A stretch of DNA of 64,000 nucleotides from an uncultured Sphingomonas sp. (GTDB lineage Bacteria; Pseudomonadota; Alphaproteobacteria; Sphingomonadales; Sphingomonadaceae). Below, in pieces: positions 25,240 to 33,863 of the stretch. Under the pieces are notes generated by a model. It saw only the letters and a program-made list of their open reading frames with translations. It did not search any database and was not told the origin of the DNA. The first letter of the stretch is position 1, and each line of letters starts with the position of its first letter. Position numbers and translations under genes: made by a program. The DNA lies in contig NZ_CAJXWX010000002.1 of the NCBI RefSeq assembly GCF_913062585.1, positions 1 through 64,000 on the forward strand, in the 5' to 3' direction.

Positions 25240-26819
25240 TGCGCGCGACACCCCGTTCGCTGCGCGGCATGGTCAGCGCGCCGCATCATCTGGCGGCGCA
25301 GGCCGGGCGCGACGTGCTGGCCGAGGGCGGCTCGGCGGTCGAGGCGGCGGTGGCGACGGCGGCTTGCCTGGCGGTCGTCTATCCGCACATGACCGGGATC
25401 GGCGGCGATGGTTTCTGGCTGGTCGCCGAGCCGGACGGGCGGACCTGGGCGATCGACGGCTGCGGTGCGGCGGCGATGGCGGCGGATCGCGCGCTGTACC
25501 GCGACCATGCGACCATCCCGTGGCGCGGGGCCCTGGCGGCGAACACCGTCGCGGGCACCGTGGCGGGGTGGCAGGCGGCGCTGGCGCAGAGCGGGGCGAG
25601 CCTGTCGCTCGACCGGCTGCTGCGCGATGCGATCCATCATGCGCGGACCGGCGTGGCCGTCACCGCCGGCGGGGCGCAGATCGCCGCCACGGTTTCGGCC
25701 GCGCTGCGCGACCTGCCCGGCGACTATGCACGCATCTTCGAGCCCGAGGGGCGTCCGCTGGCCGAGGGCGATCTGTTGCGCCAGCCCGCGCTGGCGACGT
25801 CGCTGGAGCGGCTGGCGGGCGAGGGGCTGGACGGCTTTTACTGCGGTGCGCTGGCGCAGGACATCGCCGCCGACCTTGCGATGCTCGGCAGCCCCATCGC
25901 GGCGGCGGACCTCGCCGCCTTCGCCGCGCTGCCGGTGGAGCCGTTGGCCGTGGACATCACCGGCGCGCGTCTCTTCAACCTGCCGCCGCCGACGCAAGGG
26001 GTGGCGTCGCTGCTGATCCTGGCACTGTTCGACCGGCTGGGCGCAGGCATGTGCGACGGCTTCGACCATGTCCACCGGCTGGTCGAGGCGACGAAACAGG
26101 CCTTTCGCTGGCGCGACGCGCATGTCGGCGATCCGGCGACGATGACCGCCGGGGCGCAGGCGCTGCTCGACGACAAGGCCATGCTCGATGCGATGGCGGC
26201 GGCGATCGACCCCGATCACGCCGCGCCCTGGCCGCATCCCCCGGCGCTGGGCGACACGACCTGGTTCGGCGCGGCCGATGCGCGGGGTCAGGTGGTCAGC
26301 TGTATCCAGAGCACCTATTTCGAGTTCGGATCGGGCCTGGTCCTGCCGCGCACCGGCATCACCTGGCAGAATCGGGGCTGCTCCTTCGCGCTGGACGGTG
26401 ACGGCCCCAACCGGCTGCACCCCGGTGCACGGCCCTTCCACACGTTGAACCCGGCGCTGGCGCGGTTCGCGGACGGGCGGGTCATGGCCTATGGCACGAT
26501 GGGGGGCGAGGGGCAGCCGCAGACCCAGGCGGCGATCTTCACCCGCCACGCCCAATTCGGCCAGCCCTTGCAGGCGGCGATCGACGCGCCGCGCTGGCTG
26601 CTCGGGCGGACCTGGGGCGACCAGAGCACCACGCTAAAGATCGAGGCGGGGTTCGACCCCGCCTTGTACGAGCAACTGCGCGCGGCAGGCCATGCGGTGG
26701 AGACCGTACCCGGCTGGTCGTCGATGATGGGCCATGCCGGGGCGATCCTGCGCCATCCCGGCGGCCTGCTGGAAGGCGCGACCGATCCGCGCAGCGATGG
26801 GATGGTGGCGACATGGTGA
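25236..26819 (+). CDS. hpxW: HpxW (oxamate amidohydrolase; gamma-glutamyltransferase fold)
   Basis: 527 aa Ntn hydrolase predicted to release ammonia from oxamate, leaving oxalate. The GGT-family layout is clear: GMVSAPHHLAAQAG near the N-terminus, TGIGGDGFW, and the self-cleavage site GDTTWFGAADARG where T341 would become the nucleophile of the small subunit. No signal peptide, unlike true periplasmic GGT, which fits a cytosolic amidohydrolase. The Klebsiella HpxW is the characterised relative. It overlaps HpxY by 4 nt and the allantoate gene by 7 nt. Confidence 0.85.
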   Translation: MMRATPRSLRGMVSAPHHLAAQAGRDVLAEGGSAVEAAVATAACLAVVYPHMTGIGGDGFWLVAEPDGRTWAIDGCGAAAMAADRALYRDHATIPWRGALAANTVAGTVAGWQAALAQSGASLSLDRLLRDAIHHARTGVAVTAGGAQIAATVSAALRDLPGDYARIFEPEGRPLAEGDLLRQPALATSLERLAGEGLDGFYCGALAQDIAADLAMLGSPIAAADLAAFAALPVEPLAVDITGARLFNLPPPTQGVASLLILALFDRLGAGMCDGFDHVHRLVEATKQAFRWRDAHVGDPATMTAGAQALLDDKAMLDAMAAAIDPDHAAPWPHPPALGDTTWFGAADARGQVVSCIQSTYFEFGSGLVLPRTGITWQNRGCSFALDGDGPNRLHPGARPFHTLNPALARFADGRVMAYGTMGGEGQPQTQAAIFTRHAQFGQPLQAAIDAPRWLLGRTWGDQSTTLKIEAGFDPALYEQLRAAGHAVETVPGWSSMMGHAGAILRHPGGLLEGATDPRSDGMVATW

Positions 26820-28063
26820 ACGCATCAGGAGCCCGCGCGGCGGCCCGCTGCCTCGAACTGTCGCGCGCGCCCTATAGTGATGTGCCCGACGGGCTGTTTC
26901 GTGGTTGGCTGACCCCCGCCTATCGCGCCACGATCGAGCGGGTCGGGGCGTGGATGGAGGCGGCGGGCATGACGGTGCGCCGCGATGCCGCGATCAACTT
27001 GATCGGCCGCTATGAGGGGACGCGTCCCGACGCCCCCGCGCTGGTGATCGGCAGCCATCTGGACAGCGTCCGCGACGCGGGGGCCTATGACGGGCCGCTG
27101 GGCGTGATGCTGGGCATCGAATGCGTCGCCGCGCTCCAGGCCGAGGGACGGCGGATGCCCTTTGCGATCGAGGTGATCGGTTTCGGCGACGAGGAGGGCT
27201 CGCGCTTTCCCGCCGCGATGCTGGGCAGCCGCGCGGTCGCGGGCACGCTGCCGCCCGGCGCGGCCGACATGGCCGATGCCGGGGGGATCACCATCGACGC
27301 CGCGCTGCGCGACTTCGGCAGCCGGGCGGATGCGCTGACCATGGCGGCGCGCGCGCCGGGCACGCTGCTCGCCTATCTGGAGGCGCATATCGAACAGGGC
27401 CCGGTGCTGGAGGCCGAGGGGCTGGCGCTGGGCACCGTGACCGGCATCGCGGCGCAGCTGCGGCTGGAGGTGACGGTGACGGGCTTTGCGGGCCATGCCG
27501 GGACGGTGACGATGACGCTGCGCCGCGATGCGCTGGCCGCCGCCGCGCGGATGGTCTCGGCGATCGAGGACATTGCGCGCGCCGACCAGTCCGAGCTGGT
27601 GGCGACGGTCGGGCGGATGGCGGTCGCGCCGGGTGCGGCGAACGTCATTGCGGGCGAGGTGCGCTTCACCGTCGACATTCGCGCGGGGACGACCGACCGG
27701 CGTGACCGGGCCGCCGCCGCGATTCATGCGGCGATGCAGGCCATCGCGCGCGACCGCGATGTCGCGCTGTCGGTCGCGACGATCCACGACCTGCCCCCCA
27801 CGCCCTGCGATCCGCGGCTGATGAACCTGCTGGACGCCGCGATACTGGCGACCGGGCAACCCGCCCGGCGGTTGATGTCGGGGGCGGGGCATGACGCGAT
27901 GGCGATGGCCGCGCTCGGCCCCGTCGCGATGCTGTTCCTGCGCTGTGCCGGGGGGATCAGCCATCACCCGGCCGAGCATGTCGATCCGGCCGATGCCGAT
28001 GCCGCCCTGGCCGCGATGCGCGGCTTTATCGAGCTTTTGGGAGAAGATGATCGTGACGCCTGA
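26813..28063 (+). CDS. hpxK: Allantoate amidohydrolase (M20 family, HpxK/AllC type)
   Basis: 416 aa. Predicted to hydrolyse allantoate to ureidoglycine, CO2 and ammonia. Di-metal ligands by motif: H82 (GSHLDSV), D93 (AYDGPLG), E127/E128 (FGDEEGSRF), H192-region (AHIEQGPVLE) and the C-terminal HHPAEHV. FAGHAGTVTM lies in the dimerisation domain. Carbamoylases and ureidoglycolate-type M20 enzymes are close relatives, but the next gene encodes an enzyme that uses ureidoglycine. Confidence 0.88.
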   Translation: MVNASGARAAARCLELSRAPYSDVPDGLFRGWLTPAYRATIERVGAWMEAAGMTVRRDAAINLIGRYEGTRPDAPALVIGSHLDSVRDAGAYDGPLGVMLGIECVAALQAEGRRMPFAIEVIGFGDEEGSRFPAAMLGSRAVAGTLPPGAADMADAGGITIDAALRDFGSRADALTMAARAPGTLLAYLEAHIEQGPVLEAEGLALGTVTGIAAQLRLEVTVTGFAGHAGTVTMTLRRDALAAAARMVSAIEDIARADQSELVATVGRMAVAPGAANVIAGEVRFTVDIRAGTTDRRDRAAAAIHAAMQAIARDRDVALSVATIHDLPPTPCDPRLMNLLDAAILATGQPARRLMSGAGHDAMAMAALGPVAMLFLRCAGGISHHPAEHVDPADADAALAAMRGFIELLGEDDRDA

Positions 28064-29282
28064 CCTGTTCGGTGAGATCGACCCGCCGCAGCGCCTGTTG
28101 ATGGGGCCGGGGCCGGTCAATGCCCATCCGCGCGTGCTGCGCGCGATGAGCGCCGATCTGCTCGGCCAGTTCGACCCGGAAATGACCGGGTACATGAACC
28201 AGGTCATGGCGCTCTATCGGCCGGTGTTCGGGACGGAGAATCACTGGACCTTCCTGATCGACGGTACCGCGCGCGCGGCGATCGAGGCGTCTTTGGTGTC
28301 GCTGCTGGCGCCGGGCGACCGGCTGCTGGTCATCGATTTCGGCCGCTTCGGCCTGCTCTTGCAGGAGATCGGCGAGCGGATCGGCGCGCGGGTCGAGCGG
28401 CTGTCGGTGCCCTGGGGGGAGACGGTGCCGCTCGACGCCATCGCCGAGGCGATCGCGCGCGTCGAACCGATGGTCGTCGCCTGCGTGCACGGCGATACCT
28501 CGACCACCATGGCGCAGCCGCTCGACGGGGTAGGGGCGCTGGTCCGGGCGGCGGGGGCGTATCTCTATGTCGACGCCACCGCGACGCTGGGCGGGATGGA
28601 GATCGCCACCGACCGCTGGGGCGCGGATGTCGTGACCGGCGGCTTGCAGAAATGCCTGGGCGGTCCGTCGGGCTCGGCCCCGATCACCATCTCGCCGCGC
28701 GCCGCCGAGCGCATCCTTGGCCGTCGCCATGTCGAAAAGGGCATCCGCCGCGACGACATCGTCGATGCGGGCGGCGTGCGCATCGGGACCAACTATTTCG
28801 ACCTCGCCATGATCATGGACTATTGGTCGGAGAAGCGGCTGAACCACCATACCGAAGCCACGACGATGCTCTACGGCGCGCGCGAATGTGCCCGCGTCGC
28901 ACTGGGCGAGGGGCTGGAGGCGCGGTTCGCGCGCCATGCGGCGGCGGGCCGGGCGGTGGTGGCCGGGGCCCGCGCGCTGGGGCTGGAGGTGTTCGGCGAC
29001 GACCGCTTCCGCATGACCAACGTCACCGGCATCCATATCCCGCAGGGCGTCGACGGCGAGCGGGTCCGCACCCGGATGCGCGAGGATTTCGAGATCGAGA
29101 TCGGCACCGCCTTCGGCCCGCTCCAGGGCAAGGTCTGGCGGATCGGCGCGATGGGCTACAACGCGATGAAGCACAAGGTGCTGCTGACGCTGGCCGCGCT
29201 GGAGGCGGTGTTGCGGGCGGAGGGGTTGGTGTTGCCCGCCGGCGCCGGGGTCGATGCCGCGCTCGAAAGCTATGCGGCATGA
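28047..29282 (+). CDS. Ureidoglycine-glyoxylate aminotransferase (HpxJ/PucG type)
   Basis: 411 aa fold-type I PLP enzyme. In this context it should convert ureidoglycine plus glyoxylate to oxalurate and glycine. Seen: LLMGPGPVNAHPRVL, FLIDGTARAAIEASL for phosphate binding, YVDATATLGGMEI with the PLP-binding aspartate, and GGLQKCLGG with K202 as Schiff-base lysine. The ATG at 28047 has GGGAGA just upstream and overlaps the previous gene by 17 nt. General alanine- or serine-glyoxylate aminotransferase is the fallback call. Confidence 0.85.
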   Translation: MIVTPDLFGEIDPPQRLLMGPGPVNAHPRVLRAMSADLLGQFDPEMTGYMNQVMALYRPVFGTENHWTFLIDGTARAAIEASLVSLLAPGDRLLVIDFGRFGLLLQEIGERIGARVERLSVPWGETVPLDAIAEAIARVEPMVVACVHGDTSTTMAQPLDGVGALVRAAGAYLYVDATATLGGMEIATDRWGADVVTGGLQKCLGGPSGSAPITISPRAAERILGRRHVEKGIRRDDIVDAGGVRIGTNYFDLAMIMDYWSEKRLNHHTEATTMLYGARECARVALGEGLEARFARHAAAGRAVVAGARALGLEVFGDDRFRMTNVTGIHIPQGVDGERVRTRMREDFEIEIGTAFGPLQGKVWRIGAMGYNAMKHKVLLTLAALEAVLRAEGLVLPAGAGVDAALESYAA

Positions 29283-30181
29283 CCGCGCGGCGCGACCTGA
29301 TCGGCTATGGCGCGACGCCGCCCGATCCCCGCTGGCCCGGCGGCGCGCGCGTCGCGGTGCAGTTCGTCGTCAATGTCGAGGAAGGCGCGGAGAACAGCGT
29401 CCTGAACGGCGATGCGGGGTCGGAGGCATTCCTGTCCGAGATGGTCGGCGCGGTCAGCCATCCCGCCCGCGCCATGGCGATGGAAAGCCTGTACGAATAT
29501 GGCGCGCGTGCCGGGTTCTGGCGGCTGCACCGCCTGTTCGCCGAGCGGCAGGTGCCGGTGACGGCCTTCGCGGTCGCCACCGCCATGGCGGCCAATCCGG
29601 CGACGGTCGACGCGATGCTGGCCGCCGATTGGGAAATCGCCAGCCACGGCTATCGCTGGATCGACTATCAATATGTCCCGCCCGAGGTGGAGCGCGCGCA
29701 CATCGCCGAGGCGATCGCCCTGCACACCCGGCTGACCGGCACCCGGCCGCTCGGCTGGTATCAGGGGCGGACCTCTCCCACTACCGCCGCCTTGGTCGCG
29801 GCCGAGGGCGGGTTCGTCTATGACGCGGACAGCTATGCCGACGACCTGCCCTATTGGGATCGTCGCCACGCCGAGGCGAATGGCGGGCGGGCGCAACTGA
29901 TCGTGCCCTACACGCTCGACGCCAATGACATGAAGTTCGTCGCCTATAACGGCTTTGCCGATGGCGAGCCCTTTTTCCGCTATCTGCGCGACACGTTCGA
30001 GCAGTTGCGGGCCGAGGGCGGGCGGATGATGTCGGTCGGCCTGCACGGCCGCATCGGCGGTCGCCCGGCCCGCGCGGCGGCGCTGGCCCGCTTCGTCGAC
30101 CATGTCATCGCCAGCGGCGACGCCTGGATCGCGCGCCGCATCGATATCGCCCGACACTGGAAGGAGGTGCATCCCGCATGA
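29279..30181 (+). CDS. puuE: Allantoinase PuuE (polysaccharide deacetylase-like)
   Basis: 300 aa. Hydrolyses allantoin to allantoate. PuuE belongs to the NodB-like fold and is unrelated to the classical metal-rich amidohydrolase allantoinase. Seen: YGATPPDPRWPGGARVAVQF, VNVEEGAENSVLNGD, EYGARAGFWRLHRLF, SHGYRWIDYQ and GWYQGRTSP, all family hallmarks. The start ATG overlaps the aminotransferase stop (ATGA) although the frame is open far upstream. UraD follows after one small gene. Confidence 0.93.
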   Translation: MTARRDLIGYGATPPDPRWPGGARVAVQFVVNVEEGAENSVLNGDAGSEAFLSEMVGAVSHPARAMAMESLYEYGARAGFWRLHRLFAERQVPVTAFAVATAMAANPATVDAMLAADWEIASHGYRWIDYQYVPPEVERAHIAEAIALHTRLTGTRPLGWYQGRTSPTTAALVAAEGGFVYDADSYADDLPYWDRRHAEANGGRAQLIVPYTLDANDMKFVAYNGFADGEPFFRYLRDTFEQLRAEGGRMMSVGLHGRIGGRPARAAALARFVDHVIASGDAWIARRIDIARHWKEVHPA

Positions 30182-30570
30182 TGCCCGAAATGATCATCGA
30201 CGATCCCCAGGTCGTGGCCGAGGTGACGGCCGCCTTCCACGCCTATGAAGCCGCGCTGATGGCCGATGACGTGCCAGCGATGGACCGGCTGTTCCACGAT
30301 CATCCGACCACCATCCGCTACGGCGTGGGCGAGGTGCTGTACGGCGCCGACGCCATCCGCGCGTTCCGCAAAGGGCGCGGCGGGTCGCCGCAACGTCGGC
30401 TGGGCATGGTCGCGATCCACAGCTTCGGCCGCGACCATGCCACCGCCAATGCCGAGTTCTTCCGCGACGGCGACACGCGACGCGGACGCCAGAGCCAGAG
30501 CTGGGTCCGCTTCGCCGACGGATGGAAAGTCGTCGCCGCGCATGTCTCCATCGAGGGAGCGGGATCGTGA
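30178..30570 (+). CDS. hpxZ: HpxZ (AtzH-like, DUF3225), oxalurate catabolism
   Basis: 130 aa small alpha/beta barrel protein of the SnoaL/NTF2-like group. Seen: VVAEVTAAFHAYEAALMADDV, LFHDHPTTIRYGVGE, YGADAIRAFRKGR and a C-terminal WKVVAAHVS. Its family travels with AtzE/AtzG and with Klebsiella HpxWXY. AtzH is reported to be an amidohydrolase on a related ureide, so an enzymatic role is possible. Here it is separated from hpxXYW by three genes but is still in the same overlapping operon. Confidence 0.83.
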   Translation: MMPEMIIDDPQVVAEVTAAFHAYEAALMADDVPAMDRLFHDHPTTIRYGVGEVLYGADAIRAFRKGRGGSPQRRLGMVAIHSFGRDHATANAEFFRDGDTRRGRQSQSWVRFADGWKVVAAHVSIEGAGS

Positions 30571-31052
30571 CCGATTTCAATAGCCTGTCGGACGCCGCGT
30601 TCGTCGCACGCTATGCCAGCGTGGTCGAGCATTCGCCCTGGGTGGTGGAGCGCGCGGCGGCGCGGCGGCCCTTTGCCGATCTGGCGGACGGGATCATGGC
30701 GGCGCTGGCCGCCGCCACGCCCGAGGAACGCCTGTCGGTGATCCGCGCGCACCCCGAACTGGCCGGACGCGCCGCGATCGCGGGCACGCTGACCGAGGAG
30801 TCGCGCAGCGAGCAGGCCTCGGCCGGGCTCGACCGCATGACCCGCGAAGAATTCGAGCGGTTCCACGCGCTGAACGCCGCCTATCGCGAGCGGTTCGGCT
30901 TTCCCTTTGTCATCTGCGTCCGGTTGACCGACCGGGCGGGCATATTGCGCGCCATGGCCGAGCGGCTGGCGCATGACCGCGAGGCAGAGATCGCGACCGC
31001 CCTGACCGAGATCGGCCATATCGTCCGCCTGCGACTGGAGACCCTGTCATGA
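30567..31052 (+). CDS. uraD: OHCU decarboxylase UraD
   Basis: 161 aa. Decarboxylates 2-oxo-4-hydroxy-4-carboxy-5-ureidoimidazoline to S-allantoin. Seen: catalytic H62 in IRAHPELAGR, SRSEQASAGL (S81/E82), and FPFVICVR. The start is probably GTG at 30567, overlapping the previous stop (GTGA). An in-frame ATG at 30522 would add 15 residues of HpxZ-overlapping sequence, unlike the family's usual N-terminus. It acts directly after UraH. Confidence 0.92.
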   Translation: MTDFNSLSDAAFVARYASVVEHSPWVVERAAARRPFADLADGIMAALAAATPEERLSVIRAHPELAGRAAIAGTLTEESRSEQASAGLDRMTREEFERFHALNAAYRERFGFPFVICVRLTDRAGILRAMAERLAHDREAEIATALTEIGHIVRLRLETLS

Positions 31053-32485
31053 CCCATCCCATCGGCCTGGCCGCGCTGGCGGAGCAGGTTGCGCACGATC
31101 TGGAACGCCTGGCGCATGGCGGCCCCGCCTGGACCCGGCCGCAAAGCGATGCGGAGGGGCATGTCCATGACGTCATCATCATCGGCGGCGGGCAGAGCGG
31201 GCTGGGCGCCGCCTTCGGCCTGATGCGCGAGCGGGTGTCCGACATCCTGGTGCTGGACGAGAATCCGGCGGGCTATGAGGGGCCGTGGGACACCTATGCG
31301 CGGATGATGACGCTGCGCACGCCCAAGCATCTGACCGCGATCGACATGGGTATCCCCTCGCTGACCTTCCGCGCCTTCTGGGAGGCGCAGCATGGGGCCG
31401 AGGGGTGGGCGGCGCTCGACAAGATCCCCCGGCGCGACTGGATGGCCTATCTGCGCTGGTATCGCGCGGTGCTGGACCTGCCGGTGCGCAACGAGGCGCG
31501 GGTCACGCTGATCGAGCCACTAGGCATACAGGGGGCGGGTGGGCGGTTCCGCGTGCATCTGGCGGACGATGCGCCGCTGCTGGCGCGCAAGGTGGTGCTG
31601 GCGACGGGTATCCAGGGCGGCGGCCACTGGCATGTTCCCGCCATGGTGCGCGAGCGCGTGGACCCGAGCCGTTATGCGCATACCTCGGCGGCGATCGACT
31701 ATGCCGCGCTTGTGGGCAAGCGGATCGCGCTGCTGGGGGCGGGGGCCTCGGCGTTCGACAATGCCCATGCAGCGCTGTCCGCGGGCGTGGCGGAGGCGCA
31801 TGTCTTCGTCCGTCGACCCGCGCTGCCGCGCGTCAATCCGATCCGGCATATGGAGCGCAGCGGCATCGTCGGGCGCTTCGCGGCGCTGGACGATGAGGCC
31901 AAATACCGGATGATGGTCGCCTTTTTCGACCGCAGCCAGCCGCCGACCAACGACACCTTCGACCGCGCCTCGGCGCTGCCGGGGTTCCAGCTGCATCTGG
32001 GTACGCCCTGGCTCGACGTGGCCGACAGCGGCGAGGGGGTCGCGGTGACGACGCCGCGCGGGACCGAGACGTTCGATTTCCTGGTCCTGTCGACCGGCCT
32101 CGTCACCGATCCGGCGCTCAGGCCGGAGCTGGCGCTGGTCGCGGACGGCATCGCGCGCTGGTCCGATCGCTATCGCCCGGCGGACGGGGCCCATCCGCTG
32201 ATCGACGCGCATCCCTATCTGGGGCCCAATTTCCAGTTCCTGCCGCGCGAGCCAGACCAGGCGGCGGCGCTGCACGGGCTGTTCGCGTTCAACTATTCGG
32301 GGCTGATCAGCCTGGGCCTGTCCGCCTCGGCGCTGTCGGGGCTTCGCCATGCGCTGCCCCGGCTGGTCGCGGGGGTCGCCGACCAGCTGTTCCTCGACGA
32401 CCGCGATGCGATGATGGCGGCCTATCTGGATTATGACGAGCCCGAGTTCGTCGGCTCCTGGCCGCGCCGGGAGGCGGCGGCATGA
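31049..32485 (+). CDS. FMO-like FAD/NAD(P)-dependent oxidoreductase, candidate urate hydroxylase (HpyO-type)
   Basis: 478 aa. First dinucleotide motif IIIGGGQSGLGAAFG (G46-G51) for FAD, and a second LLGAGASAFDNAH (230-235) for NAD(P)H, the layout of flavin-containing monooxygenases. It lies between uraD and uraH, which act on the two products after urate oxidation, while no uricase, PuuD or HpxO homologue is present in the window. The parsimonious role is oxidation of urate to 5-hydroxyisourate. As I recall, a flavoprotein unrelated to HpxO (HpyO) does this in Xanthomonas; identity with that type is inferred. Confidence 0.75.
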   Translation: MTHPIGLAALAEQVAHDLERLAHGGPAWTRPQSDAEGHVHDVIIIGGGQSGLGAAFGLMRERVSDILVLDENPAGYEGPWDTYARMMTLRTPKHLTAIDMGIPSLTFRAFWEAQHGAEGWAALDKIPRRDWMAYLRWYRAVLDLPVRNEARVTLIEPLGIQGAGGRFRVHLADDAPLLARKVVLATGIQGGGHWHVPAMVRERVDPSRYAHTSAAIDYAALVGKRIALLGAGASAFDNAHAALSAGVAEAHVFVRRPALPRVNPIRHMERSGIVGRFAALDDEAKYRMMVAFFDRSQPPTNDTFDRASALPGFQLHLGTPWLDVADSGEGVAVTTPRGTETFDFLVLSTGLVTDPALRPELALVADGIARWSDRYRPADGAHPLIDAHPYLGPNFQFLPREPDQAAALHGLFAFNYSGLISLGLSASALSGLRHALPRLVAGVADQLFLDDRDAMMAAYLDYDEPEFVGSWPRREAAA

Positions 32486-32823
32486 GCGCGACCCTTTCCA
32501 CCCATGTCCTCGACACGGTGCGCGGCGGTCCGGCGGCGGGGGTGGCCGTCACCCTGTTCGACGGGGAGGGCGCGCCCTTGTTCGAGGGAGTGACCGATGC
32601 GGACGGGCGCTGCCCGGCGCTGGCGGCCTTGCGCCTTTCGCCGGGACGTTACGCCCTGCGCTTCGCGGTCGCGGACTATTTCCGGGCGGCCGGGGTGGCG
32701 TTGGCCGATCCGCCCTTTCTGGACCGGGTGACGATCGACTTCGGCATCGCCGGGGCGGGGGGGCATTATCATGTGCCGCTGCTCGTCTCCCCCTACAGCT
32801 ATTCGACCTATCGGGGCAGCTGA
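32482..32823 (+). CDS. uraH: 5-hydroxyisourate hydrolase (transthyretin-like)
   Basis: 113 aa. Hydrolyses 5-hydroxyisourate to OHCU. Transthyretin fold with the expected residues: H8 in LSTHVLDT, R43 in DADGRC, H97 in HYHVPLL and the C-terminal signature YSTYRGS. No signal peptide, so cytosolic. It overlaps the flavoprotein gene by 4 nt, linking urate oxidation and HIU hydrolysis in one transcript. Confidence 0.96.
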   Translation: MSATLSTHVLDTVRGGPAAGVAVTLFDGEGAPLFEGVTDADGRCPALAALRLSPGRYALRFAVADYFRAAGVALADPPFLDRVTIDFGIAGAGGHYHVPLLVSPYSYSTYRGS

Positions 32824-32852
32824 GCCCTCTGTTTTCGTACCGGAGTGACGTG

Positions 32853-33863
32853 ATGATCCGCCGCCTGCTCGCGACCATCGAACCCTATGTGCTGATGCTG
32901 TTGGCGACGGTGCTGATCGCGACATTGCTGCCGCCACGCGGGGTCGGCGTGCGGTTCTTCGACATCGCCGCCGATACCGCGATCGTCGCCTTGTTCTTCG
33001 TCCACGGGGCCAAGCTGTCGCGTAGCGCGCTGCTGGCGGGGGCGCGGCACTGGCGGTTGCATGCGGCGATCCTGGCGACCAGTTTCGTGCTGTTCCCGCT
33101 GCTGGGCCTGATCCTGGCGGGCAGCGGGCTGGTCGCGCCGAACCTGGCCACGGGGCTGTTGTTCCTGACCCTGTTGCCCTCGACGGTGCAATCCTCGATC
33201 GCCTTCACCGCGATCGCGCGCGGCAATGTCGCGGCGGCGGTGTGCAGCGCGTCGCTGTCCAACCTGCTGGGCATCGCCGTCACGCCAGCACTGGCCGCCT
33301 TGCTGCTGCCCGGCACCGGCGGGGTGGCGCTGTCGTTCGACTCGGTGCGCACCATCGTGCTGCAACTGCTGGTGCCCTTCGCGGCGGGGCATTTGCTGCG
33401 GCCGTGGATCGGCGATTGGATCGCGGCGCGCAAGCGGCTAGTGACCACGCTCGATCGCGGGTCGATCCTGTTGGTCGTCTATACCGCATTCGGCGCGGCG
33501 GTGAGCGAGGGGCTGTGGTCGCGGGTCGGGGCGGGGGAACTGGCGGCGCTGGTCGGCTGGTGCGCGCTGCTGCTGGCGCTGGTACTGGCGCTGACCGGCG
33601 TGATGGCGCGCGCGATGAAGCTCGCCCCGGCGGATGCGGTGGTGATGCGCTTCTGCGGCTCGAAGAAGAGCCTGGCGACCGGCGTACCGATGGCGGGCGT
33701 GCTGTTCCCGCCCGCGCAGGTCGGCGTCGTCCTGCTGCCCGTCATGGTCTTTCACCAGTTGCAGCTGATCGCCTGCGCCTTTCTCGCCCGGCGGCTGGCC
33801 GACGCGGCGGACGCCCCGATGCCGGTCGCGCCTATGTCTCCAGCCGCGCAAACTCTTCCTTGA
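32853..33863 (+). CDS. Bile acid:sodium symporter-family transporter (SBF-like)
   Basis: 336 aa with about 9-10 membrane segments. Seen: VALFFVHGAKLSRSALLAG, LLFLTLLPSTVQSSIAFTAIARGNVAAAVCSASLSNLLG (the conserved core of this family) and MRFCGSKKSLATGVPMAG. Starts 30 nt after uraH with CGGAG upstream. Its position at the operon end suggests it moves a purine intermediate or oxalate; the family gives no purine precedent I know of. Its 3' end overlaps the convergent LysR gene by 32 bp. Confidence 0.83.
   Translation: MIRRLLATIEPYVLMLLATVLIATLLPPRGVGVRFFDIAADTAIVALFFVHGAKLSRSALLAGARHWRLHAAILATSFVLFPLLGLILAGSGLVAPNLATGLLFLTLLPSTVQSSIAFTAIARGNVAAAVCSASLSNLLGIAVTPALAALLLPGTGGVALSFDSVRTIVLQLLVPFAAGHLLRPWIGDWIAARKRLVTTLDRGSILLVVYTAFGAAVSEGLWSRVGAGELAALVGWCALLLALVLALTGVMARAMKLAPADAVVMRFCGSKKSLATGVPMAGVLFPPAQVGVVLLPVMVFHQLQLIACAFLARRLADAADAPMPVAPMSPAAQTLP

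Noticed and set aside
24327..26555. 742-codon minus-strand frame opposite HpxY/HpxW
   Set aside because: Same reason: no domain, arginine/glutamine-rich shadow of the overlapping plus-strand operon.
31049..32485. HpxO identity for the flavoprotein
   Set aside because: The two-Rossmann FMO layout differs from HpxO, an aromatic-hydroxylase-type enzyme, so the HpxO name was not used.
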